Positions 24,366 through 33,263 of a stretch of DNA of 64,000 bases are shown here, piece by piece; within the stretch, counting starts at the first letter, position 1, and each line of letters starts with the position of its first letter. The notes beneath the pieces are model-generated. The model was given only the letters and a program-made list of their open reading frames with translations. It was not told the DNA's origin and did not search any database. The DNA is from DASVRZ01 sp038230215 (GTDB lineage: Bacteria; Verrucomicrobiota; Verrucomicrobiia; Chthoniobacterales; DASVRZ01). Position numbers and translations under genes: made by a program. The stretch lies in the NCBI GenBank assembly GCA_038230215.1, contig JBBRNR010000001.1:1-64000 (forward strand), in the 5' to 3' direction.

Positions 24366-27300
24366 ATGTATCTCCAGTCCCTCGAAATCCAAGGTTTCAA
24401 ATCCTTCGCCAACCGCACGCTGATCGAGTTTCATCGCGGTGTGACGGCCATCGTCGGGCCCAATGGATGCGGGAAATCGAACGTCCTCGACTCCATTCGC
24501 TGGGTCTTGGGTGAACAATCCGCCAAGGCTCTCCGCGGCGGCGAAATGGCCGACGTCATTTTCTCCGGCACCGATTCTCGGGCGGCGGTCGGCATGGCCG
24601 AGGTCTCCATGACCTTCGCCGAATGCGAGGCCGAACTCGGGCTCGACTACCACGAGGTCCGCATCACGCGACGGGTTTTCCGCGACGGACGCTCCGAATA
24701 TCTCCTCAATAAAACGCCCTGCCGACTGCGCGACATCCATCTGCTTTTCATGGATACAGGCATCGGCCGCAGCGCCTATTCCATCATGGAACAGGGCAAG
24801 ATCGACCAGATTCTCAGCTCACGACCCGAGGAGCGCCGCGCCATTTTCGAGGAAGCTGCCGGCATCACGAAATACAAGTCCCAGAAGAAAGAAGCCCTGC
24901 GGAAACTGGAGTTCACCGAGGCCAATCTCCTTCGCCTGACCGATGTGATGCGCGAGGTGAAACGCCAGATCGGCTCGCTCCAGCGTCAGGCTGGCAAGGC
25001 GCGGCGTTACCAGTCGTTGCTGGGTGAGTTGCGCGTGCTCGACACGCATCTTTCGCGGAAACGCCACGACGATCTTCAGAAGGAAATTGCCGAAATTGAT
25101 TCGAGTCTCATTCGGATCACGGAAGATCAGCAATCGACTGAGTCGCATGTAACTCAATTGGAAAACGGTCTGACCGCCAAAAAGATGGAGCTGGCCGAGA
25201 TGGAAACGCGCATCGCCGACGCCCGGCAGCGTGTCCAGGATGTGAAAAACGACATCGCCAACGGCGAAAGCCGGATCGGTTTCAACCGCGAGCGGATCGT
25301 CGAATTCGCCACCCTGGCCGAGCGTTACCAGACCGATCTCGCGGCGGGTGAGGAAAAACTCCGCACCCAGGAATCGCAGATTGCCGACACCGATCTCCAA
25401 CTCGAAGAAGCGTCCACTTTGCTGCAAACCGAGGAAACCGCCCTCGCTTCTCATGCGGACGCGGTGACGAAACTCCGGGACAAACGCGTTGCCGCCGAGA
25501 CCGCCCTGCGCCAGTCCGACACCACGCTTTCCCAGTCGGAGGGCCGGTCGAATGCGCTCCGCACCGAACTTGCGAATCTTACGGGCCAGCATCAAGGCAC
25601 CGAGGCGAGGACGGCGGCGCTCGTTCAAGAATTGACCGTCGCCACCACCCGGCGTGATGAACTTTCGGGTCAGATCGCCACGGCGCGTGAGACTTTGCAG
25701 TCGGCTCAGACTCGACTCAGCGAGGCCCGCGAGACGCAGCGTCAGCTCGAGGAACGACTGAAAACCGCCCAGTCCGATCTAACTCAAACGGAAAAAGAAC
25801 TCACCGCTGCGCAGCGGGCCGTTGCGGAAAACGATTCGCGGCTGAGTGTGCTTCGTCAGCTCAACGAGGAAGGCGCCGGGCTCGGTGCGGGCACACAGGC
25901 CGTGCTGAAAGGCCCGAACAAAGCCGCGATTCTCGGCTCGCTCGCCTCGCAGATCGAGACCGAACCCGAATTCATCACCGCCATCGAGACGGCGCTTGGG
26001 GCGCAGTTGCAGACGATTCTGCTGAAAGAAATCGCCCTCGCCCCGGCCATTTTCGAGACGCTGGTGCAGAAGAAACAAGGCCGCGCGGCTCTCGCTCCAG
26101 TCGAGTTGCAGTCCAATGGCGGACATGAGCAACACTTTTTGCCCGACGGCGCACTCGCCTGGGCGCTCGACAAGGTGAAAGTGGACGCCCCGGCCCAGCC
26201 GTTGGTCCGTCAGCTTTTGGGAAAAACACTGCTCGTCACCGATCTCGACGCCGCGCTGAAACTCCGCGTGTCGCATCCCGACCACACCTTTGCCGCGCTC
26301 GACGGGACGATTCTTTCCGCCGACGGCGTGATTCAGGGCGGGCAAACGTCCGACGCCGCGAACTCCGTTTTGGCCCGCAAAAACCAGATTACGGCACTCC
26401 AAAAAACCCTCGCCGCCGCCAGGGACACCCTCGCCGAAGCGGAGAAAAAGCGGTCGAAGTCCAGTGAAATGCTGGAAACGCTGCGGACGGATTTGCAGAC
26501 CCGGCGCGACCTCGTGCAGGAGGCGCACCTCGCCGGTTCCTCGGCGCAAAGCCAGCTTGCGAACCTCGAACGCGACCTGCGCGACTCCGAAAACAAAGTC
26601 CGCACCCTCGAATGGGAGCGCGACAATTTGGCGAAACGCGCCGCGACCGCGACGGCTTCCATCGAGCAGACCACGCTGCAACTCGGCGAACTGGCGGCCC
26701 TCATTTCCAGTCACCAGGAAAAACGATCCCAGTTGCAGTCGGATGTGGACCAGGCTCGCGACGAGGAAAACCGGCTTTCGGAAACGCTCAGCGAAGCGCG
26801 CATCCGCGTGGCTACGGAGCGTCAGCGGGCGGAGAATTTGCGGCGTCAGCGTCAGCCGATGGCGGCGCGTTTAACCGAGTTGCGGGAGCTGATTGCCCAG
26901 CGGAAAAACGACATTCAGGCGTATCGCGAGCGCAGCGTGACCCTGGAAACGGAGATCACAGGGATCGCGAATCGGGTGGCGGCCAGCAAAGACGGGCTGG
27001 GTTCAGCGGAGAAGGTCGCGGGCGAATTGCAGGAGGAGCGGAAGGAGTTGATCCGAGTTACAGGTGAATCGGAGACGAGCCTGCGCGACGCGCGGAAGCG
27101 GCTGTTTCAGTTTCAAGAGGAGCGCGGCCAGAAGGAAATCCGCAAAACGCAGATCGGACTGAAACTCGAATCTATTTTCGAGCACATCCAGCGGCGGTAT
27201 CAGATGGATTTGGCCAGTTTCACCCCCGACACGTATGCGTTTAACGTCGCGGTGCGCGATTGGAAGGCAAAATCGGCCACAAAATCGGCCAGTTCCGACG

Positions 27301-28205
27301 TTCTCAACCCTTCGGCGGACCCGGGAACACATGTATCCGATGTTCCCAACCCTTCGGCGGACCCGGGAACACATGCATCCGATGTTCCCAACCCTTTGGC
27401 AGAGGCGAACGCATTTATTTCCAAGGCGTCGGAAAGCACTGAGGATTGGGGCTTTGTGGAGCGCTCCGTCGCCGAGCTGACGGAACGCGTTGATGCCATC
27501 GGGCCGGTGAATCTGGAGGCGATCCAGGAGTTCGACGAATTGGAGGAACGCGGCAAGTTTTTGGACGAGCAGAACAACGATCTGGTGCGGTCGAAGGCAG
27601 AGTTGCTCGATGCCATCGCGAAGATCAATCACACGACGAAGCAGCTTTTCGCGGACACCTTTGAGCAGATTCGGGTGAATTTTCAGGAGATGTTTACGGA
27701 GCTTTTTGGGGGCGGAAAGGCGAATTTGCTCCTCTCGGACGACTCCGATCCGCTCGAAAGTGGCATCGAGATCGTGGCGAAGCCGCCGGGGAAACAGTTG
27801 AGTTCCATTACACTGTTAAGCGGTGGCGAAAAGACGATGACGGCGGTGGCGCTGCTCTTTTCGATCTACATGGTGAAGCCGAGCCCGTTCTGCGTGCTGG
27901 ATGAAATGGACGCGCCGCTGGACGAGTCGAATATCAATCGTTTTATCAAAATTCTGGATCGTTTCGTCGGGCAGAGTCAGTTCGTCGTCATCACGCACAA
28001 CAAGCGGACGATCGCGAAGGCGGACGTGCTCTATGGCGTGACGATGGAGGAGCAGGGCGTGAGCAAGCTGGTCGGGGTGAAATTAACCCGCCGCGAGGAT
28101 AGTCAGCCCGGTCACGAGTTGCCCGGCAGCAATGATCCGCAGACACCGAGCATCGCGGAGAGTTTCGGGAAAAGCGGCAATCTGCATAGCGAATCGGCGG
28201 AGTGA
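24366..28205 (+). CDS. smc: Chromosome segregation protein SMC
   Basis: Condensin ATPase that organises and separates chromosomes together with ScpA/ScpB (not in view). The N-terminal head has MYLQSLEIQGFKSFANRT and the Walker A GPNGCGKSN at residues 31-39, then IRWVLGEQSAKALRGG. A long coiled coil runs to the hinge, roughly residues 505-665 (GLGAGTQAVLKGPNKAAILGSL...ALDGTILSADGVIQGG), and returns. The C-terminal head has the signature LLSGGEKTMTAVALLFSIY near residue 1150 and Walker B FCVLDEMDAPLDE. At 1279 residues it is about 90 longer than usual. Part of the excess is a tandem repeat at residues 977-1010 and a 40-residue polar tail. It appears to be a single-gene transcript. Confidence 0.97.
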   Translation: MYLQSLEIQGFKSFANRTLIEFHRGVTAIVGPNGCGKSNVLDSIRWVLGEQSAKALRGGEMADVIFSGTDSRAAVGMAEVSMTFAECEAELGLDYHEVRITRRVFRDGRSEYLLNKTPCRLRDIHLLFMDTGIGRSAYSIMEQGKIDQILSSRPEERRAIFEEAAGITKYKSQKKEALRKLEFTEANLLRLTDVMREVKRQIGSLQRQAGKARRYQSLLGELRVLDTHLSRKRHDDLQKEIAEIDSSLIRITEDQQSTESHVTQLENGLTAKKMELAEMETRIADARQRVQDVKNDIANGESRIGFNRERIVEFATLAERYQTDLAAGEEKLRTQESQIADTDLQLEEASTLLQTEETALASHADAVTKLRDKRVAAETALRQSDTTLSQSEGRSNALRTELANLTGQHQGTEARTAALVQELTVATTRRDELSGQIATARETLQSAQTRLSEARETQRQLEERLKTAQSDLTQTEKELTAAQRAVAENDSRLSVLRQLNEEGAGLGAGTQAVLKGPNKAAILGSLASQIETEPEFITAIETALGAQLQTILLKEIALAPAIFETLVQKKQGRAALAPVELQSNGGHEQHFLPDGALAWALDKVKVDAPAQPLVRQLLGKTLLVTDLDAALKLRVSHPDHTFAALDGTILSADGVIQGGQTSDAANSVLARKNQITALQKTLAAARDTLAEAEKKRSKSSEMLETLRTDLQTRRDLVQEAHLAGSSAQSQLANLERDLRDSENKVRTLEWERDNLAKRAATATASIEQTTLQLGELAALISSHQEKRSQLQSDVDQARDEENRLSETLSEARIRVATERQRAENLRRQRQPMAARLTELRELIAQRKNDIQAYRERSVTLETEITGIANRVAASKDGLGSAEKVAGELQEERKELIRVTGESETSLRDARKRLFQFQEERGQKEIRKTQIGLKLESIFEHIQRRYQMDLASFTPDTYAFNVAVRDWKAKSATKSASSDVLNPSADPGTHVSDVPNPSADPGTHASDVPNPLAEANAFISKASESTEDWGFVERSVAELTERVDAIGPVNLEAIQEFDELEERGKFLDEQNNDLVRSKAELLDAIAKINHTTKQLFADTFEQIRVNFQEMFTELFGGGKANLLLSDDSDPLESGIEIVAKPPGKQLSSITLLSGGEKTMTAVALLFSIYMVKPSPFCVLDEMDAPLDESNINRFIKILDRFVGQSQFVVITHNKRTIAKADVLYGVTMEEQGVSKLVGVKLTRREDSQPGHELPGSNDPQTPSIAESFGKSGNLHSESAE
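27294..27407 (+). repeat. In-frame 42-bp tandem palindromic repeat inside smc
   Basis: Two almost identical 42-base units (27294-27335 and 27336-27377) and a partial third encode SDVLNPSADPGTHV, SDVPNPSADPGTHA and SDVPNPLAEA. Unit 2 contains TGTTCCC and GGGAACA arms around a 17-base centre, so its transcript can fold into a hairpin. It lies just before the C-terminal ATPase head, in a segment of little conservation. Confidence 0.9.
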
Positions 28206-28226
28206 GCCGAATGGCTGAGGTTTAGG

Positions 28227-28305
28227 GTTCACACGGAGGCACGGAGTTCACGGAGGAAGAGGGAGATCTTCGTGTCTCTCCGTGCCTCCGTGTGAACTTT
28301 TTTTT
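28227..28305 (+). terminator. Perfect 20-base inverted repeat followed by T8, likely smc terminator
   Basis: GTTCACACGGAGGCACGGAG at 28227-28246 pairs base for base with 28278-28297, and eight T residues follow. It is a member of the CACGGAGG palindrome family and stands 21 bases behind the smc stop, so a repeat copy probably serves as terminator. Confidence 0.8.
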
Positions 28306-28363
28306 GTTTCACGCAAAGGTTACGCAAGGGGGAGGAGGAAATGACGTGGAGCAGAAGGTCTTC

Positions 28364-28488
28364 GGGAGCGCACGCGTCTCGCGTGTTCCCTTTTGCGTCT
28401 CGCGAAAGGGCTTTGACGTTCGTGGTCCTTTAACGCAACAGCTTTGAGACGAGACGTCTCAAAGAACACGCGAGACGCGTGCGCTCCC
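28364..28488. repeat. Compound palindrome with 25-base perfect arms
   Basis: The arms 28364-28388 and 28464-28488 are perfectly complementary over 25 bases. Each arm carries the core CACGCG-N3-CGCGTG. The 75 bases between them hold two further palindromes: CCCTTTTGCG with CGCGAAAGGG, and TTTGAGACG with CGTCTCAAA. No reading frame with family resemblance lies in this 320-base gap between smc and the lipid kinase gene. Confidence 0.92.
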
Positions 28489-28526
28489 GGGAGAAAAGCT
28501 TCCCTGTCAGCGATTATTGGGGGGAA

Positions 28527-29465
28527 TTACGAATCCCCTCGCGGCGTGAAGACTCTCAGTGCGCCGGGCAAGGTTTCCAAGGTCAGCGGTGTTTCTCCGA
28601 ACGGCATGCCATCGACATGCGCAGGGACGGGTATGAGCGCATTGATGGTTACGCGCCCGGCGGTAAAGGTCTCGATCTTCGACGAGTAACGGCGTTTCCC
28701 CCGAAAGATGGAGTGAAAATGCCGCAGCAATTCCCATTTCGTGAAGCGGCGAAAGAGCGAGATGGTGAACAATCCATCGGTAAGACTCGCCCCTGGCGAG
28801 ACGGTGAAGCTGGCTCCGTAGAAGGGGCCATTGGCCGCGACGACGAAGAGCGCGCGGTGATGCAAGGTGTGCGAGCGGCGTTCGCGGGTGGTGTATTTCC
28901 GGCGGGAGCCGGGGTGCAACGCCTCGCCGATGGAGCGGTCGAAAGTGAGGTGAAATCTCGGAGCCCGGTAGTGGAAAGCGGTGCGGAGCAATTGTGCCCA
29001 GCGCGTCCAGCTTCCGCCCTTGATCTCCTCGCCGAGGGGAAAAAGAGCGGCGTCGAGCCCCGCACCTGCAGCCTCGAAGAAGGCGTGCGTGCCGTTGGCG
29101 AGTCCGACATCGATGCGGGCGACGTGGTTTTGCAAGATGATAGCGCAAGCACCTGCGATGACCGCAGGGATGCTGAGGCTGCGGGCGATATTATTGAAAG
29201 TCCCGATGGGGATGATCCCGAGAATGATGTCGCTATGGACGAGTTGCCGCGCAACCTCGCTGACTGTGCCATCACCTCCGGCGACGAGGACGATCTGATA
29301 ACGCTCTGACTCCGCCCTGCGAGCCAGAGCAGCCACGTCGCAATCCGGGGTGATCCAGGTTGTTTCCAAGGTGAATGGCGCGGCGGCGAGCGCGACCCGG
29401 ATGGCGGAGTCGCCCGGGGAGTCGTTGTTGCCAGAATCGGGATTGATGAGAAGCAGAGCACGCAT
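28527..29465 (-). CDS. Diacylglycerol kinase-family lipid kinase
   Basis: Cytosolic or membrane-peripheral lipid kinase of the DagK/YegS group, phosphorylating diacylglycerol or a related lipid with ATP. Start MRALLLINPDSGNN, the nucleotide-binding block IVLVAGGDGTVSEVARQL, then GIIPIGTFNNIARSLSIP (the usual GTxND/A region) and ARIDVGLANGTHAFFEAAGAGLDA. The C-terminal beta-domain has FVVAANGPFYGASFTVSPGASLTDG. Length 312 is normal. It is transcribed toward smc and faces away from the coiled-coil protein gene. The exact lipid is unknown. Confidence 0.9.
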   Translation of the reverse strand: MRALLLINPDSGNNDSPGDSAIRVALAAAPFTLETTWITPDCDVAALARRAESERYQIVLVAGGDGTVSEVARQLVHSDIILGIIPIGTFNNIARSLSIPAVIAGACAIILQNHVARIDVGLANGTHAFFEAAGAGLDAALFPLGEEIKGGSWTRWAQLLRTAFHYRAPRFHLTFDRSIGEALHPGSRRKYTTRERRSHTLHHRALFVVAANGPFYGASFTVSPGASLTDGLFTISLFRRFTKWELLRHFHSIFRGKRRYSSKIETFTAGRVTINALIPVPAHVDGMPFGETPLTLETLPGALRVFTPRGDS

Positions 29466-29550
29466 GGAGTGAAACTAAGGGAAATTTATTTGCTGGAAAA
29501 GCTGCGTCTGGGGGTTGCTAGCTGCTAACAAACTGCGTAAGGATCACAGC

Positions 29551-30396
29551 ATGAAAACACCGCTGAGATTCTCGATGTTGGGACCGTGCCTTTTCACTGG
29601 CCTGGTGATTTTCTCATTGGCCCGCCCAGCCGGGGCGCAGGTGCCGTCCTCCTCCGCCCAATCAGATAAAGCGCAGGCGCTGTTGCAGGAGGTGAGGGAT
29701 CGGGAATTGAATCGTCAGCGCGATGAGAAAATGAAGGAAGTGGAGCGGCTAAACGAGGATCTCGAGAAGGACAAACGCGAAGCTGAGGATCTCAAGCAAA
29801 GCATCGTGACCATGAACACGGCGGTAACGGATTCGCAGAACCGGCTGACGCAATTGACGAATCAGAAAAAGCAGTTGGCCAAGATGATGGAAGTCGCCGG
29901 GCTGCAAATCGACGCGGAGACGTTGAAAGTGGAAGGCCTGAAGATGTTAAGCGACGCGCAGGCGAAACAAGTCGTGGCGGTCTCGAAGCGGGTCGAGGAA
30001 AAGGAGGCCCGTAGCGCCATCGAAAAGGCGAAAATGATGCCTCCTAAAAACACCGGCGACGCCTCCCGCGCTGATCTGGAATACGAGCGCAAACTGGATC
30101 GCGCTGAGCGGGCCACATCCACGGCCCGCGTCGATGCGCGCCAGGCGATGACGGCAGCGACCGCGAAGTTGCAAGCCGCCAGCACTGCCGGTGCGAAAGC
30201 TGTGGCACGCGCCGCCGAACTCGGCATTCCGATTCGCGGCGAGCCTGCCCCGACTCAGGAAACCGTGGAGCCTTTGCAGGAAGTCGATCCCTTAAAGGAG
30301 TCCGACCCGGCGAAGGTGGAGCCGTCTCCAGCCGAGTCAGAGAATTATCCGCGAGCCATCCCGGTGCATCCCGAGAATCTGCCGAAGACGCCGTAA
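29551..30396 (+). CDS. Exported coiled-coil protein, function unknown
   Basis: A 281-residue protein with signal peptide MKTPLRFSMLGPCLFTGLVIF...RPAGA. The mature part is a long charged helix (LLQEVRDRELNRQRDEKMKEVERLNEDLEKDKREAEDLKQ region) with heptad spacing up to about residue 220. A Pro/Glu-rich tail repeats the idea EPLQEVDPLKESDPAKVEP. This resembles periplasmic scaffolding coiled coils, but no family can be named. ATG 29551 gives a proper signal peptide; the TTG at 29515 adds 12 residues without support. It stands 51 bases ahead of the glycosyltransferase gene on the same strand. Confidence 0.75.
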   Translation: MKTPLRFSMLGPCLFTGLVIFSLARPAGAQVPSSSAQSDKAQALLQEVRDRELNRQRDEKMKEVERLNEDLEKDKREAEDLKQSIVTMNTAVTDSQNRLTQLTNQKKQLAKMMEVAGLQIDAETLKVEGLKMLSDAQAKQVVAVSKRVEEKEARSAIEKAKMMPPKNTGDASRADLEYERKLDRAERATSTARVDARQAMTAATAKLQAASTAGAKAVARAAELGIPIRGEPAPTQETVEPLQEVDPLKESDPAKVEPSPAESENYPRAIPVHPENLPKTP

Positions 30397-30447
30397 CTGG
30401 CAATTTAGGTTTACAAATCGCGTATCGGGTCTGGTAGGAATAGCGGA

Positions 30448-31665
30448 ATGCCCGACCCCGCTCCAGGTTCCCAAAAACCGCTCGTCATCAGTGTCTGCGG
30501 CACGTTTTTAAAGCCCGAGATGCTCAGCGTGTATCGTCAGGTAACCGGTCTCACGCGCTGGCGGACGGAAGTCTGGTGCGAGGAGCGGATCAACGCGGAA
30601 TCGTTTCCCTTCGAGCCGCTCACGGTAATGAAGAAAAACAAATACCGGCCCACGGGCAATTTCCTGCGCCGGTTCTGGCTGAAGCACGTCCGGAAAACGT
30701 GGCCGCCGCCGGGAGAAGAGGCACGTTATCTACCGCCGCCGGGCTGGCACAGCCACAACCTCACGCCATTGTTATCAAAGTCGCAGCCGCAGCTTCTGCA
30801 CGTCTATTATGGACACAAGGCGGCGAAATTTCTCCCCATGATCCAGGCTTGGGGCGGACCGCTGATCGTTTCTTTTCACGGCGTCGATGCGACGGATTCA
30901 GCTTACAAGGATGAATACGCACACGCACTGCCCGGTGTTTTTGCCACGGCGACGCTGGTGCTGGCACGCAGCCAATCCCTGCTCGAACGCGTGCGCGAAA
31001 TGGGATGTCCACCGGAGAAACTACGACTCAATCGCACTCCGATCCCGCTCGAAGGAATCGTCCGCCGCGTGCGCACCGCGCCGCCAGAGGGGAGTTGGAT
31101 CGCATTGCAAGCGTGTAGGTTGATTGCGAAAAAAGGACTGCTGACCGCCATCGAGGCGTTCGCCATTTTCCAAAAACAGCATCCGCTGGCTCAGTTCTGG
31201 ATTGCCGGTGAGGGCCCGCAGCGAAAGGCTTTGGAGGAAAAAATCGCCTCATTGGACTTGGAGCGCCATGTGAAACTCCTCGGCTGGGTCGATTCTGCCG
31301 AACTTTATCGCCGGATCGACCGGGCGCATCTGTTTCTCCACCCCAGCGAAATGACAGCCAGCGGCGACCGGGAGGGCGTGCCGAATGCGATGCTCGAAGC
31401 CATGGCTGCCGGCCTGCCTGTGGTCGCCACGAACCACGGGGGCATCCCCGAGGCCGTAACGCACGGAGAAGATGGCTGGCTGGTCGCCGAGAAATCGCCG
31501 CAGGAACTAGCGGGCGCATTGCTGGAAATCACATCCGACTTCCATCGTTATCAGACGTTCTCCCAAGCCGCGCTGACCAACATTGAGCGCACCTACGGCT
31601 TGCCGCAAAGTCTCGCAGCGTTGGAAAATTGCTACGACGAGGCGCTCGCAGCCAAAGGCTCGTAG
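30448..31665 (+). CDS. GT4-family glycosyltransferase
   Basis: A retaining GT-B sugar transferase. N-terminal domain: PLVISVCGTFLKPEMLSVYRQ and FLPMIQAWGGPLIVSFHGVDAT. C-terminal domain: ALQACRLIAKKGLLTAIEAFA, FWIAGEGPQRKALEEKIASL, VKLLGWVDSAELYRRIDRA, LFLHPSE and GVPNAMLEAMAAGLPVVATNHGGIPEAV. The last contains the donor-phosphate E-x(7)-E motif typical of GT4. Length 405 is standard. Likely acts in exopolysaccharide or lipopolysaccharide synthesis at the cytosolic membrane face. It ends 42 bases before the ATP synthase promoter region. Confidence 0.9.
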   Translation: MPDPAPGSQKPLVISVCGTFLKPEMLSVYRQVTGLTRWRTEVWCEERINAESFPFEPLTVMKKNKYRPTGNFLRRFWLKHVRKTWPPPGEEARYLPPPGWHSHNLTPLLSKSQPQLLHVYYGHKAAKFLPMIQAWGGPLIVSFHGVDATDSAYKDEYAHALPGVFATATLVLARSQSLLERVREMGCPPEKLRLNRTPIPLEGIVRRVRTAPPEGSWIALQACRLIAKKGLLTAIEAFAIFQKQHPLAQFWIAGEGPQRKALEEKIASLDLERHVKLLGWVDSAELYRRIDRAHLFLHPSEMTASGDREGVPNAMLEAMAAGLPVVATNHGGIPEAVTHGEDGWLVAEKSPQELAGALLEITSDFHRYQTFSQAALTNIERTYGLPQSLAALENCYDEALAAKGS

Positions 31666-31754
31666 CCATACTTACTGCTTCGGGAGCGCACGCAGAGGGC
31701 GTTCCCGGTGAAGACGTTTAGTCGGGCGTGGTCCGAACACTGCCCGAAACCAGG

Positions 31755-31778
31755 ACTTTGTGAAAAATTTCACAAAGT
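31755..31778. promoter_or_regulatory. Rex-type operator upstream of the ATP synthase operon
   Basis: A perfect palindrome with 11-base arms and a 2-base centre. Its core TTGTGAA-N4-TTCACAA is exactly the binding consensus of Rex, the NADH/NAD-sensing repressor. It lies about 120 bases before the atpB start, in a spacer with no gene. I see no convincing -35/-10 pair around it, so the position relative to the promoter is open. Rex itself is not encoded in the window. Confidence 0.8.
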
Positions 31779-31899
31779 TCGCAATTTACACTTGTCAAAG
31801 GCTCCAAAGCGCGTTTTTATGTCGCCCTGTCAAGCGACCCGTCGGCTCCCTCCCCGGTTTGTTCCATCGGTCCTTTGGCATCCCTTGATAAGTCCACCC

Positions 31900-32907
31900 A
31901 TGCTAGCCACTGCTTTCCCTAATTTAAGTCACTGGAGCCGATTATTGGTCGGCTGGATGGTCGTGTGTGTGATTTTGAGTTTGGGAGGAATCACCCAGGC
32001 CCAGGAAGCAGTCGAGTCACATACCAATGTTGCCCACGCAGCAGTCGCCGGTGAACCCGGAACTCCAGTTGAGCACGAGGAAGAAGGCGTGCCGCTGGCG
32101 GCTCCGCATCTTGCCCAGGTTGGCCCGTTCGTCATCACGAGTTCCATGGTTCTGTGCTGGGCGGTGGCTTTGATCCTGATCGTTTCCGCGCAAATCGCCA
32201 CTCGCAACATCAAGGACGTTCCCGTCGGCGCGCAAAATTTCTGGGAATGGCTCGTGGAAAGTCTTTATACCTTTCTCGAAGGCGTCATCGGGCATCATCT
32301 GGTCAAGAAAACCTTCTGGTTTTTCGCCACGATCTTCATTTTCATCCTTTTCACGAACTGGTTTGGGCTTATTCCCGGCGTCGGCACAGTCGGCTGGGGC
32401 ACGAGTAATGGCACATTAAGCCTGTCACACATCAGCGAGCCGCTGCTTCGTGGGGTCAATGCCGATCTGAATATGACATTTGCGATGTCGATCATTTTTT
32501 TCCTCTGCTGGATCGTCTGGGCGATTCAGGAGAACGGTCCCGGAGGTTTCATCCTCCATATTTTCGGGCCCAAGGGAAACACCACGGGCTTGCTGAAGGT
32601 GCTCATGATCGTAGTTTTCATGATCGTCGGTGTGCTGGAAGTCGTCTCGATCTTGTTCCGCCCGATCTCGTTGAGTTTCCGTCTCTTTGGAAACATCTAC
32701 GCCGGTGAAAACATGCTGGAGGCCATGGCGAATCTGATCCAACACCCGATCTGGTTGCGCAACATCACGTCGCCACTGATTCCCATTCCATTCTACTTCA
32801 TGGAATTGCTCGTCGGCATTGTGCAGGCGTTGGTGTTCATGCTTTTGACCGCCGTTTTCACCCTCCTAATCTGTCAGCACGACGAAAAAGCCGAGGGGCA
32901 TCACTAA
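31900..32907 (+). CDS. atpB: F-type ATP synthase subunit a
   Basis: Membrane subunit forming the proton half-channels against the c-ring. The essential Arg is in LFRPISLSFRLFGNIYAGENMLEAMA, and the C-terminal helices (FYFMELLVGIVQALVFMLLTAVF) follow. FFATIFIFILFTNWFGLIPGVGT is the usual second block. An N-terminal hydrophobic segment followed by a Gln/Ala/Glu-rich periplasmic part (GITQAQEAVESHTNVAHAA) makes it about 335 residues, longer than the E. coli subunit. ATG 31900 places that signal-like helix at the start; ATG 31819 is possible. It is the first gene of the atp operon; no atpI precedes it. Confidence 0.94.
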   Translation: MLATAFPNLSHWSRLLVGWMVVCVILSLGGITQAQEAVESHTNVAHAAVAGEPGTPVEHEEEGVPLAAPHLAQVGPFVITSSMVLCWAVALILIVSAQIATRNIKDVPVGAQNFWEWLVESLYTFLEGVIGHHLVKKTFWFFATIFIFILFTNWFGLIPGVGTVGWGTSNGTLSLSHISEPLLRGVNADLNMTFAMSIIFFLCWIVWAIQENGPGGFILHIFGPKGNTTGLLKVLMIVVFMIVGVLEVVSILFRPISLSFRLFGNIYAGENMLEAMANLIQHPIWLRNITSPLIPIPFYFMELLVGIVQALVFMLLTAVFTLLICQHDEKAEGHH

Positions 32908-32981
32908 CCATTTACAACAATTTCGCCGGGCGGATCGTGCAAAGTCAGCGACGAACGGCGGATCAAACAACAACAAAACAT

Positions 32982-33197
32982 ATGACACCAATACTCGCAG
33001 AAATGAGCGGTAGCATTCACATCGGTCTGGCAGCGCTCGGCGCCGCTCTCGGCGTGGGTCTTATCGGTATGAAGGCCGCTGAGGCAGTCGGTCGCAACCC
33101 CGGAGCTGCCACGCAGATCCTGGTGCAGGCGATCTTGAGCACGGCGTTCGCGGAAGGCATCGTCTTCTTCGCGATTTACCTCGCCAAAGGTCAGTAA
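32982..33197 (+). CDS. atpE: F-type ATP synthase subunit c
   Basis: Two-helix proteolipid of the rotor ring, 71 residues. Helix 1 has HIGLAALGAALGVGLIGMKAAEAVGRNPGA, with the polar loop RNP. Helix 2 has QAILSTAFAEGIVFFAIYLA with the ion-carrying Glu. The Gln in helix 1 and the Glu-Ser pair in helix 2 that define sodium-binding rings are absent (Val and Glu-Gly instead), so a proton ring is inferred. ATG 32982 is chosen; the ATG at 33003 would remove most of the short N-terminus. Confidence 0.95.
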   Translation: MTPILAEMSGSIHIGLAALGAALGVGLIGMKAAEAVGRNPGAATQILVQAILSTAFAEGIVFFAIYLAKGQ

Positions 33198-33263
33198 TTC
33201 CGAGCGCGGAGCTTCCTTAAAACAGCTCCGCGCTTGCCCCTTTTCTTCCAACACTTTTCCAAT

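Noticed and set aside
28206..28526. CRISPR array between smc and the lipid kinase
   Set aside because: Repeats are inverted and nested, not regularly spaced direct repeats with unique spacers.
32982..33197. Sodium-type c-ring
   Set aside because: The Gln of helix 1 and the Glu-Ser pair of helix 2 needed for sodium binding are missing.
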